Source of the DNA: Brachycybe producta
Lineage: Eukaryota > Arthropoda > Diplopoda > Playtdesmida > Andrognathidae
Assembly: GCA_036925085.1 (NCBI GenBank)
Contig: JAUPFP010000006.1
Location: 4,367,131-4,431,130, forward strand
Length of the DNA: 64,000 nt
Reading direction: 5' to 3'
Part shown: positions 48,001-58,245 of the stretch, in pieces
Numbering within the stretch: the first letter of the stretch is position 1
Layout: each line of letters opens with the position of its first letter
Translations under genes and position numbers: made by a program
The notes under the pieces: generated by a model
What the model was told of the DNA's origin: nothing
The model's input: the letters and a program-made list of their open reading frames with translations, nothing else
Databases searched by the model: none

Positions 48001-51000
48001 TTCTCTGGAAGCAAATTCCATTGTCTAGTCAGCCTAGGTACAAATGACAGGACATTCCTTACCCAACCCCTACCCAATGTATACAGCTTTACAAAGTGCA
48101 CTAGCAGCCGATCTTGGACAAGACCTCACACATTACAATAGAAAACACTTCAAATCACATTTTTGTAAAGAATGAAGAGTTTGAATAACACCTACCCAGG
48201 TAGAATTCTAGAATACAGTAGCTTGGCCAATTTTGGCCAACTCATTGAAAAGATCTTAATGGAGCTGAGTTCGAATATATGCAAATCTTTTTTTGCCGCA
48301 AGCAACAAACACGTGCACACCTAGGTGAAGTTGGTTTAGGTTAAAATAAGCTTGTTGCAGGGAGACTGGAAGCACAGATCCCACAGTCTGTTATAATCAC
48401 GTGTTATCATTTAAAAAAATAAGTAGGCTATTCCACATCCATGTTAACATAGCAAAAAAAAAAACTTTAAAATGCTATAGACCTTCATGTAGATTCTAAC
48501 TTTTGCACGTGTTTGGGCACGTCTTTGGTGTTTGCGCCAACAAAATATTAGCATGTTTCCTACTAAGCTCGACAACATCTTTCCAACAAGCTCTATTATA
48601 TTCAATTTTGCAAAGGCAAACCTACGGTATTCAAGGATTGTTCCACACGGACCACTTTATGGCACCACATAAAGCGATCGTTTCAGCAGGCCACTGATTA
48701 CATTTCGGGTGTTCATGTAGGAGTGCACCACAGCGGCAATGAGTGGTTGATGTGGCGACTACTTACTGTCTGGTTGTTAGCAATGATAGCGATTATCCAA
48801 TATTAAGCAACAAGTTTTATTAAGCAAAATGATTCTCTATTTGTGTCCCTAGTGCCAATTGCGAAGTAATCATCATTAGAGCAATTGTAATTAATAATTA
48901 TGCTTTTTATAATCAAAAAAGGCTGATTAAAGAGGCTAGATGTCTAGTTATCAGTTGTCAACTACAAAGTTCCAGCCTCTAACCAGTGTTTTTGATTGAA
49001 AAAAAAAAACATAAAAGTCATACCAGTGGCAGCGCACTGACAGCAGGGCATTGTTTTGCAATGGTGGTCAGTGTGAAGCAGGCCGCGTCAACCACAACAT
49101 AGCATGACAAAAGTGGTCCATGTGTGAAGCCGGCTTAAGACTCTTTATACATTCATTTATTTATTTATTCCTATAAAGGTGGAATTTAGGATTCTGCAAC
49201 TGGGCCTACACTCCACTCTATCGTGGTTTTGATTCATTCCTCGGATACTATCAGGCATCTGAATTTTATATCAATCATACAACAGGAGGTAAACGCAATT
49301 GAATTCACTCACAAACGAAAATAAACATTTAATTACGGCCGTATTCAAAAAGTGTACCTTGCAAATCGGTAACTATATAAGGAATCAATTTGTTTAGAAG
49401 GAAATGTTTGGGGCTACGACTTCCGAAGAAACAATGACGTTGCATGGGAATATTATGACATACATTCTTCAGTAAGTGATGATAATCATTTGCATTTAAT
49501 TATTATCATTCCTATAGTGCATGAAAATCAGGATGAATAAAAATCATGATTTAAAAAAAATACTTTTTTTTTATTTAAATCACATTTTTATGATTTAATT
49601 CAGATTTTTTTTTGTTTATTTAAAATTTTATAAAACTGCCCTTATTTACAAGTCAAGCACATTATTAAATAAATTCGGGTGTGACGTTTGCCCTAAAGAC
49701 AGTTGCCCTAAAAGGCCACTTGCCATAAATTCATTTTTTTATATCTATTTTTGGACAATTAGTCGTTCATACAGGGTAATTAATTGTATTCTGGGCATAC
49801 AGATTTAGGACATATTTCCCTTTCGTGCAAATAGTTTCAGCTCAATTGTCCTTTTATTGCAAAAATCTTTTTAGGGCAATTGTCCCTTAATACCAAATGG
49901 TTTTAGGGCAAATGTTCTGATAGGACAAATGGCCCTTTAGGGTAAGTGGTTTTTGGTTTACCTCAATAAATTCCTTTCATAAAGAAGAAACAATTTAGTT
50001 TTTAAAAAAAGTATGTAAGAAACATTTTTTAAAAAAAAAATTCAAAATGGAAATTAAATTACTTGATTTTTATTTTTTTTACCAATTGTTTGATTAAATC
50101 GTGATTTAAATTAATTTGATTTAAATCAATCCAAATGAATTGTAAATTTCGTTTGTAGATTCCGTTTGTATCACGTGCAATAGAAATAATATCGAAACAC
50201 GATCTATCGAAGCCACTCTTTCTATATTTGCCATTCCAGTATGTTCATAACCCAAACCAGGTAAATTATGAATTATTCAAAATATGAATCATGACTAGAA
50301 TAACAATTGTGACTATGGTTTTAGGTACCTCAGAAATATGTGAATCTCTACGCAAAATCACCGATTACAAATCCATTTCGGAGACAATTTCAAGGTAAAA
50401 TGAAATAAAAAAAACAGCAACAAAATAGCAGATATAATGAGATTTGCTAACAAATTCGTTTTCTTTTTCAGGAATGGTTTCGGCAATGGACGACGACATA
50501 GGACATATTGTTAAAGCATTAAAAAAATACGGCCTTTATGAGAATTCCGTTATTGGTTTCACATCGGATGTAAGCTATACCGTGGAATGCATGCTTATAC
50601 AATTACATTGACTGCACTGTAACTTCAAGCCTGTGACGTCAGAGGAGTTGACAGAAAAAAGAGTACCAGTAACAAATATATAACTGCTTCACCTAAGATG
50701 AAACTTGTGACGTTAGAAGGGTTGAAAAAACATTTAAGATTTTGATTTAGTTTGATAGAAACGGGATGATAGCAAAATGTAATAACCCATTAATTTTTTT
50801 AAACTGTTGTTTGAAAAAATTAATGGGTTATTAACTTATTACATTCCTTTATTAGTTTATTACCATTTTTATCAGCCAAAATGACACAAGCTTAAATCTT
50901 CTGTCAACCTATCTAACGTTATTCTTCGTTGAGCACCTTTTTTCTATTGTCCCATTTAGTCCTGTACCTGACTGTAGTCCCGTAGGAATGTTTCCTATGG

Positions 51001-53562
51001 GACTACAGCTAAGTCCTGGATTAATTTCTATATACAGGGTGGACCATAAATCACCGTACCCCTAGATATTATTATTTATGTAACTTAAGCCTCGTTTTCA
51101 CGGCGATAGTTTCTTCATGAGACTAGCTGTCATGAAAGCTGCGATAGTTCACTCTCACGATAGCAACTGTCTACATGTCTTGAAAGTAACGTGATAATTC
51201 TGTCATTACAAGTGTGACGTCTACTTCACAGATATCATTGAGTCAACAACAGTGTTGCCTCTCTCTCCCTCCAGAAGTCAAATTTCCCTACAAAGTGGAT
51301 ATTTCCCTACAAGCGGTCACTCAACAACTATTACTATCGCGACAGTACCATCAACTATCTAGTCACACAAGATAGTTGTGATAGTGCTATCGCAACAGTG
51401 TGATAGTGACTTGTAATACCAAGTGGTGACGAATAAGAGTGTTTTGCAAACAGTTGGTAGCAGTGAGAATGACAATAAAGAAATAAACATCGCGATAGCC
51501 GATCTTGGACTTAAGATGGCAGATATAATTTCGATTGAAGAGCACTTAGTTGCGAGTGTTTGGGCCGTACACTGGGCAGACATAACACCAGCAATGTTAC
51601 GTAAAATGTCGCAAAGGACCTGGAGATTTATCCAACTCTGCAAAGACAACGATGGAGCTCACACAAACCCATTAAGATCCCTAGCTAAGTAGGGGTACAC
51701 GGTGACTTATGGCCCACCCTGTACATGTAATGAACTCTTGTATCAAACAAACACGGTAAGAGTCAAAATTTTCAAACTTTATGGTCTATCCCATCTGACG
51801 TCACAAGCTAAAAGTTACAGCATGGTGACTGTACCTATCTCACTATACATGTGTGCGATGTCCAAATGCAGTTTTGAGTTGTTATCATTTCTTTACATGT
51901 GGTTACTTAGAATTTTCATCAGTTAGTAATAGTTTTAAATATCAAATATCAAACCAAAATTTAATGGAAGCTATAATAAAAAAGCAGTTTGCTTTTTAAA
52001 GATGCATTAAAAAATGCATACATGCAGTAAAATGAAAAGCTACAAAAATCAACGCAAAGCGCAACTTGGTCTTAAACCAAAGGAAGCGAATATGCATTCT
52101 AAAGCAGTTTTTCCACTCAGACTCGACTATAATTTGTTTTTACTGAATCATGCTAGAATGGAGGACATCCCAAAAATGGCGGGAATAATTATCCGCTTCG
52201 AGGATGGAAGGGAACGCTGTTCGAAGGTGGAACCAAAGTGCCTGCATTCTTCCACAGTCCTCTCTTAAAAAAGAAAGGCTATATTTACAATGGGTATGTA
52301 CCGTATGTACATCCCGATTCAAAACAAGTCTCGAATGGAATTTAACTAAATGAATCACTTCACAGATTAATGCATGCAACAGATTGGATGCCGACATTGT
52401 TATCTATAGGTGGAGGGTACCCAGGTAACAATAACAAGTTATTTCTGATTAATTAACGCAAACACTTATTGCGATAACTCTGAATATTATTACTGGTTTA
52501 ACTTAAGACTGTAAAATCGATGGTATAAACCAGTGGCCATCTATCGTGGCGAATGCGCCATCGCCAAGAACAGAAATGGTCTACAACATTGACAATGCCA
52601 CCGGAAATATGGTCGGAGCCATAAGGTTTCTACTCGAATGCATGCAACTCTTCTAAAATGAACTTATATCCTGACTGTGTTGAAAGTTTGCATTTACGTG
52701 TTTTGAAATCATCATAGAAACGGACCATGGAAATTAACTATTGGAGAACCAGGTAATTCCAGTGGTTGGATTCCTCCTGAAGCAGTTCCTGGCACATATG
52801 CTTACCAATTGGCTGAGGGGCCTACTGCTAATGACATAGAAGATTCAAAGGATGTTTTTCTTTTCAATCTCGAACGTAAGCCACAAATTTACATACGCGG
52901 CTATAGTTTAAGTTCTTATGTGTTTGGTTATGTCTGTGTCCTATATACCCAGGGCCAGCTCAAGGGTTAAAATTTGTGCCCCTGTGCATTACGCGAGACT
53001 TAAGATTCGCGCCCCTGCGATTTGGGCGAGACTTGCATTTTCACCCCAGTTGTATTCTGTACCATCCATCCGTCTACCTATCCATCACCCTGCCCACCGA
53101 ACACGCTTATCTAATCACACCCATGCATCTGACTATCCATTCGAGAAGAGAACACACGTAGAAATAGACCTCACAATTAAATTTTTACGTGAAAAAGGAA
53201 TTAAGGTGAGTCAGAGTTGAAGAGTGTCAGTACATTTCTATGGAAGGGCTAGTGGCTCCATCTAACGCTACCACGACAAAATAAATGATCTACTTGTATT
53301 CTTAACGCCTGCAAATAAATTCGTTTTTGTTTTTGTTTTCAAAAAAGATGATCCGACTGAACGTGTCGACCTAAAGCTAGTGTATCCAAACATTACGAAT
53401 GACCTCATGGAACGATTCTATCAACATTCTCAAATGTCAGTCCGACCTGTTGATAGACCAGACGACCGTAATGGCAGGCCAAGATATTTTAATGGAACAT
53501 GGTCACCAGGATGGTGTACCGCAATGCTTTTCCCTGAAAAACATACTTCGTTTATTATTTAA
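45053..53562 (+). CDS. Arylsulfatase B-like enzyme, tandem copy 2
   Basis: Exons: 45053-45242, 46521-46632, 46705-46756, 47417-47520, 49179-49288, 49398-49471, 50159-50260, 50325-50394, 50472-50569, 52157-52293, 52366-52424, 52508-52625, 52718-52875, 53348-53562, total 532 aa from the first ATG. Twelve of 14 exon lengths and phases up to the C-terminus equal or nearly equal those of copies 1 and 3. A second in-frame Met (45089, MDSLKCN) aligns with an MDS in copy 3 and may be the true start. The hydrophobic segment [16 protein letters not shown] would then be the signal. Active-site residues: Asp61-Asp62, Cys99 in CTPSR, Lys153, His244, Asp304-Asn305, Lys322. Asn155 replaces the usual His of KWHLG. 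All donors are GT. Intron 1 carries a hAT transposase remnant and a non-LTR fragment, intron 4 another non-LTR fragment and intron 9 a mariner element. Confidence 0.9.
45410..45782 (+). pseudogene. hAT transposase C-terminal remnant in ARS2 intron 1
   Basis: The frame from 45488 reads [20 protein letters not shown] then [20 protein letters not shown], the hAT dimerisation region that in intact proteins reads [19 protein letters not shown] frame change in an A run near 45706 is followed by [18 protein letters not shown], the expected end. It is broken and lacks the upstream catalytic part. Confidence 0.75.
45985..46310 (-). mobile_element. Non-LTR retrotransposon 3' fragment, ARS2 intron 1
   Basis: The minus strand encodes [19 protein letters not shown], a hallmark of the C-terminal tail of CR1/L2/RTE-type reverse transcriptases. 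The 5' boundary ACTCTGCTAGCAGCCAAATA is shared with the copy at 59285 in the same intron of ARS3. Confidence 0.65.
47700..48370 (-). mobile_element. Non-LTR retrotransposon 3' fragment, ARS2 intron 4
   Basis: The minus strand at about 48060-47985 encodes [17 protein letters not shown], a diverged version of the same tail. It is near-identical in parts to 63845-64000 (ATATATGCTTTGTTTAGTA, GAAAGCAAATTCCATTGTC-like). Confidence 0.55.
48830..49005. repeat. Foldback element shared with 56483-56713, ARS2 intron 4
   Basis: TGCCAATTGCGAAGTAATCA, GAGGCTAGATGTCTAGTTA and CCAGCCTCTAACCAGTGTTT match TGCCAATTGTGAAGTAATCA etc. at 56500-56630. It is part of a larger region up to 49138 ending GTGTGAAGCCGGCTTAAG. 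Confidence 0.5.
49680..49960. repeat. Degenerate GGGCAAATG/GCCCTAAAG array, ARS2 intron 6
   Basis: Words TTGCCCTAAAGACAG, GTTGCCCTAAAAGGCC, TTTTAGGGCAAATGTT and CCCTTTAGGG resemble those at 32270-32665. Confidence 0.45.
51035..51721 (+). mobile_element. mariner-type element with transposase tail, ARS2 intron 9
   Basis: Ends CAGGGTGGACCATAAATCAC and, inverted, CAGGGTGGGCCATAAGTCAC, flanked by TA on both sides (51033-51034, 51722-51723). The open frame 51423-51692 ends [20 protein letters not shown] then [11 protein letters not shown], which fits the C-terminal end of IS630/Tc1/mariner transposases just before the right terminal repeat. The DDE domain is missing. Confidence 0.75.
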
Positions 53563-53921
53563 AGCTCTTATATATATTTTTTTTTTCCCGAAAACGCTTA
53601 GGGAAGAATCAACTTGGAAGGAATTTAACAGAAGCGCCATATCTTTATTGCAAAGCATCACAGAAATATTCTGAATTTTTATTATTTTAAATTCGAATTT
53701 CTGTTGGTTTTTATGCTTGTGTGATTATATTCCATAACACTTCAATATGTATGTATCACTTTCACCTGTTAACTACTGAAATACAATGTCTATATGTCTT
53801 ACAAATTGTTTATCGTCTTTAATATTCAAATTATATTTACTTCCTATTATTTAAAAATAGTGGACACTGGTGTAAACAAATTAAAACCCCATCAACATAA
53901 TATTGTATTGTAATAAAATAA

Positions 53922-53927
53922 AGATTG
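53922..53927 (+). terminator. Candidate poly(A) signal of ARS2
   Basis: AATAAA 360 bases after the stop codon. Confidence 0.4.
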
Positions 53928-54149
53928 TTACGATTCATTATTATGATAAGTGCTAATGGATGGATTGTCATTATAATATGTAAATCCTTACATATAATGA
54001 TGGGTTTCCATTATCTCATTCAACACAATAACTGAATTCTCATTTGCAATCAATCCTGCAGCCATATTATGCGTAATTGTATATCAAACAGGATATGATA
54101 TGCAGCTGAATAAACTTTTAAAAAGATTGTCAGTAAAAATGACAGTAAA

Positions 54150-54580
54150 AACTAAGAATTTCGACATTCGAGTCTTCGAACCCTGCGAATCTTGAAAAAT
54201 ATTCGAGATTCGAAAACTCGAATCTTCACACTTTTTTTGTCTTTCGAATCTTTCGAATTCCAACCTAAAAAAACTGTTAAAACTTTAGTGAAATTAGTTT
54301 TAACTCCATTGACGTCCAATAGAAGCGTTCACTACCCAAAAAACGGCGATTATTGCAATTTCGGTGTTGTACCCGGATCACCAATATCATCACCTTGTGG
54401 CGACCCTGAGTGCCACACTATTTTTTATTATTAATAATTTAATATTTAATATTATTTCATTTATTTGTATCTTCTTAATGAATAATATAGGATTCTTAGA
54501 TGAGAAACTCGAGAGATTCGGGGAATTAGAGAACCTTTTAGGATTCGGATTCGAGAAAATTTAGGATTTGTCCCACCACT
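54150..54580. repeat. Repeat rich in ATTCGA/TCGAAT words
   Basis: Left half TTCGACATTCGAGTCTTCGA, right half GGATTCGGATTCGAGAAAAT. The right end TTGTCCCACCACTAG resembles a hAT tip; the left tip was not found. Confidence 0.35.
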
Positions 54581-55339
54581 AGTAAAAACCTTTAGATAAA
54601 TATGAATAGGTTTCAAAAAAAAAACCAATGTCTAATTCAAATATTGGTTCATATTTATTCCGAATGCCCAAACGAAACATCAATATTACGCTTGCATATG
54701 CGGTATTGAGCAATGTTTGGAAATTTGCGAAGGTTCAATATAACATTATTGTGTACATACAAATAAACGGATCTATATACAACTTTGGCTCTACTTTGCA
54801 GTTTTGTAACATTATAAAGATGAAAGCTGCAACAACAACAAAAAAACAGCAGGAAACCAACTGGACAGAAGCTGATATTTATCATGTAAATTCCTAATGG
54901 CCAGTTCACTTAAAGAGCTGATCAAACGTGGTTTGTGGCTTCAGTTACGAAAAGATTTTTTAATGTTAACCACAAAGTTAACCATTATTTGGCCAAAACT
55001 CAAAATGGATGCGTTCCGTTCCTAAGCGATTTTGAAATTCCTAGAGCAAATTTGATGTCCTTGAGGCCCGTATACACTAGGCTAACCGAGCTTGTAATGT
55101 TCGAAGTTCGTCTAGTTGGGACGGCCTTGCAAGCGCGATACGAGCGGCTTGTTCCGTGCTCGGTACGAACTGCCACCTGTAGATGTTTTGAAGAAATAAA
55201 GAAAAAGCTGCTAATAAGTGCCTTCAAGCAAATGGTCTGTCCTAAATAATGCAAGACCGTCATTAGGGACATCATCACTTTCTTTTTCTTGGCTATTCTT
55301 TGCCACTTTTTCAGCTTCTACTTAATGTAGTTAACCTAT

Positions 55340-56024
55340 AAAGCCCAGTCCACACGCAAGGTTTGTACAACCGTTTTACCTGCACAGTTCAAGAAGTTGC
55401 AGGGCAAGCGTTGCGTGTGAACTTGTAATTTATACATGGTACACGGAGACGAAAAACTGAGGCTGAGAGCTCAGTTATCCACGACCAGCAGCACAGACAC
55501 GTTGGGTGCGAGTGGACGCTCCCTCCGTCTTCTCCTATACATGAAGCTCACTTTTCCTTCCATTTTGGTACCGGAACAGTGTCCACGGCATTCAAAAATT
55601 TGGTTTTCATTTTTTTCTTCTTAATCTTTTATTGTTCAACAATGACAGATTTTCGTCAATGTCCAATCTTCAGGTTCGCCACGCAATTCACGAAGTAACC
55701 TCACGTGGGGAAACTGGTGTCTTTTTAGTAGCCATTGTCTGGATCCATTTGAACGTCGCCTACACTTGAGACATTTCATTTGCCTTGTTTTTTTTGCGAG
55801 ACAAACTGCAAAAATTGATCAGAGTTGCACTTCATCCATGATGTGTGTTCCACGGAACTGAGTGAGGGGAAAAACAGTGCTGAAAACTGTATGGCATGGA
55901 CACCCCCCTAAACTGCAACGTTTTTTTTTAAAGATAATTTTGTCTGCGGACTGTGCAGACAAAATTGTCTTAAAAAACATTGCAGTTCAGAGGGTAACAA
56001 AACGTTGCGTGTGCACCAGGCTTT
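55340..56024. mobile_element. Terminal-inverted-repeat element with AAAGCCC/TGG ends
   Basis: Left AAAGCCCAGTCCACACGCAA. The right inverted is AAAGCCTGGTGCACACGCAA. 685 bases, no protein. Confidence 0.65.
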
Positions 56025-56482
56025 AGATTAATTTTTAGGCTTGAAACACATTCATTGTGTCATAACAACATCTGTGTAAATACCAGGCTTGCTCTGAACT
56101 AACATGCCACTCATTACAAGCCACAATTTATAATCTATTAAAGATACCGTACATATATTACGGTCAAATTTTTAAATAAGTCACTTGAAAAGAGGCGTGT
56201 TGATTCTATACATCCATTATACGTGTACTTCCAAAATAAATATCACCATCTATAACTGACAATTGAGTGTACGTAATGTCAATACTATAAATGACATCAA
56301 TCTAAGCTCACGGATATAAAAGATGTCATTGCTGAAAATAGATAAAATAAGTTGCTCTGAAACCGTTACAGGTAAAGCGTTTAAAGGTAATATCATTGTT
56401 AAAATATAGTTGCCAATCAAATGAATAATATAAGTATATAATAACTAGGGCTCGGACTTTTATGCAATATAAAAAAAAATGT

Positions 56483-56713
56483 TTCTCAATTTGTGGTCCA
56501 AATGCCAATTGTGAAGTAATCAATCTTTAGAGATCGAACAACTGCAATTACGCTTTCTCGAATCAAAAACTCTGGTTAAAGGCTAGCTGTCTGGTTACAA
56601 CTTCAGATCCAACCTCTAACCAGTATTTTATATTGAAGAAACAATAATTGTTGGCTGATCTAAACGAGATTGTTACTTCACAATTAGTTTTTAATTGCGC
56701 CACAGATTGGGAA
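56483..56713. repeat. Foldback element shared with 48830-49005
   Basis: Left CTCAATTTGTGGTCCAAATG and AATTGTGAAGTAATCAATCT. The right is the inverse, ATTGTTACTTCACAATTAGT and TTGCGCCACAGATTGGG. Confidence 0.6.
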
Positions 56714-56880
56714 ATATTTGATTGAAGGAAAAGAGGTTATAACTCAAGCAAAGAGTTGTATACTAGGCTATATGCTAGGACTAATATACTATAGAAAATA
56801 TCGTATTCCTTGCTATACATGTAGCAAATGCTTGAAAATCTTGAAGCAATTAAGTGTACATACAAGGCGTCTATAACTAT

Positions 56881-57316
56881 AAAGCCTATAGTAAAGACCG
56901 GACGATACTGGCCCAAAACATTATCGAGAGCGATGCTTCCCGGGGACCTGAGACATCTATGTGCATACAAATGGAAAACATCGCCCAAGTATCCGCCGGG
57001 AGGCGACTTGACATCAACAAGTATTGCTTGTTTCTCTGTTTTGCACTTCAAATGGAAAACATTGCTCAGTCTGTACCTAGAAGCGAACAAGCGACAAAGG
57101 ATTTTACTGTGAAGGTGAAGATAAATATAGTGAAATTCACTTTCTCTATGAGTTATAATTTCATGTAAGTGAACGACTGATTCGGAATTCGGTTTGGACC
57201 GATATCATCATCACTGGTGACATGTATTCAGAAACAAATCGCTGTGTCCGGCAAAGATCTTGTCAAGTCCCTGTTTACGTGCGACCAGCAATTATCGCCC
57301 AGTCTGTACTAGGCTT
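56881..57316. mobile_element. Terminal-inverted-repeat element with AAAGCCTA ends
   Basis: Left AAAGCCTATAGTAAAGACCG. The right inverted is TAAGCCTAGTACAGACTGGG. The GC-richer interior has open frames of about 100 codons on both strands but no recognisable protein. Confidence 0.5.
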
Positions 57317-58245
57317 AATATGCAATAATGCATAGTGTTTAGACGCCATAGTGGTTTAGCTACATAATGCAAAAAATACCCCCAACCTGTGCTTCTTTAT
57401 TTTTACAAGCTTTTAGTTAAGTTGACATGAGGGTTGTCCGTATGCGTTGGACTTGTATTTTTCCTATTTTAACAAAGTTCCCCATAATGACCTGAAATTT
57501 GGTACACAACAGCCTCTACTTCGTGCGACCTGTTAAACAATCAAATTTTGATGGGAGGATCCTCGAATGACCTGTCCAGGACCCGTTATAGGAGGGTACC
57601 TTAAAGTACTTTTGCACAAAATGAAAAAATTACACTCCTGTAGTCCCCAAAAAAGAAATAAAGAAACATGTCTTAGTAAAACTAAAAGCTTGTATCGAAA
57701 AACCTAGTTTTTAAAATTTTCGTGTTTCTTTACTAAGGTATGTTCATCTTTTAATAAAAACGTACAGAGGCGGGTTTTTTTCCGCTTTTTTTTAAGACTT
57801 TTGCGATATTTCCTAGACTTTCCTCTCTAGTGTTTTCAGGTAGATCAGTTGGAAATCTTTATTTTGGTATGTATGTTGTATTGTGTATGTTGTTCTAACT
57901 TTATAACTAGTTTCAATGAAAAACTAAAAGTTGTTTTAAAGACTATTGTTGCCCCTATTTATTAACAGTGCCATTTGTCTAATTTCTCATTTTCTTTAAT
58001 CTAAGGGGTACCACAGTAACCTATACACTAGTATATTTGCTGACTATACACACTTGACGTCTATTATAAGAGGTAGCATGCAAATAATTATCTAGTGGAT
58101 TTCGCAACGATAGTTTCATGCATTCATTTCTATATGGTAAGAAAATAAATTAAATATTTACACTGTATAATTTGTATAAAATATTAATTTTGTCCTTTTT
58201 AACAATCAAGTATAGAAAAAAAAAAGTTTCCGAAAAACAACTGAG

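Larger units (their letters stand above)
53563..58245. other. 4.7-kb spacer between ARS2 and ARS3
   Basis: Contains a poly(A) signal candidate, an ATTCGAATCTT-word repeat (54150-54580), three foldback elements (55340, 56483, 56881), and unassigned AT-rich DNA at 57320-58245. No gene recognised. Confidence 0.4.

Noticed and set aside
47662-48141. 159-codon plus-strand open frame
   Set aside because: It lies antisense to the non-LTR fragment whose minus strand carries the recognisable RQWN.LP tail.
56737-57168. Overlapping open frames of about 94-117 codons on both strands
   Set aside because: They largely coincide with a terminal-inverted-repeat element (56881-57316) and resemble no known protein.
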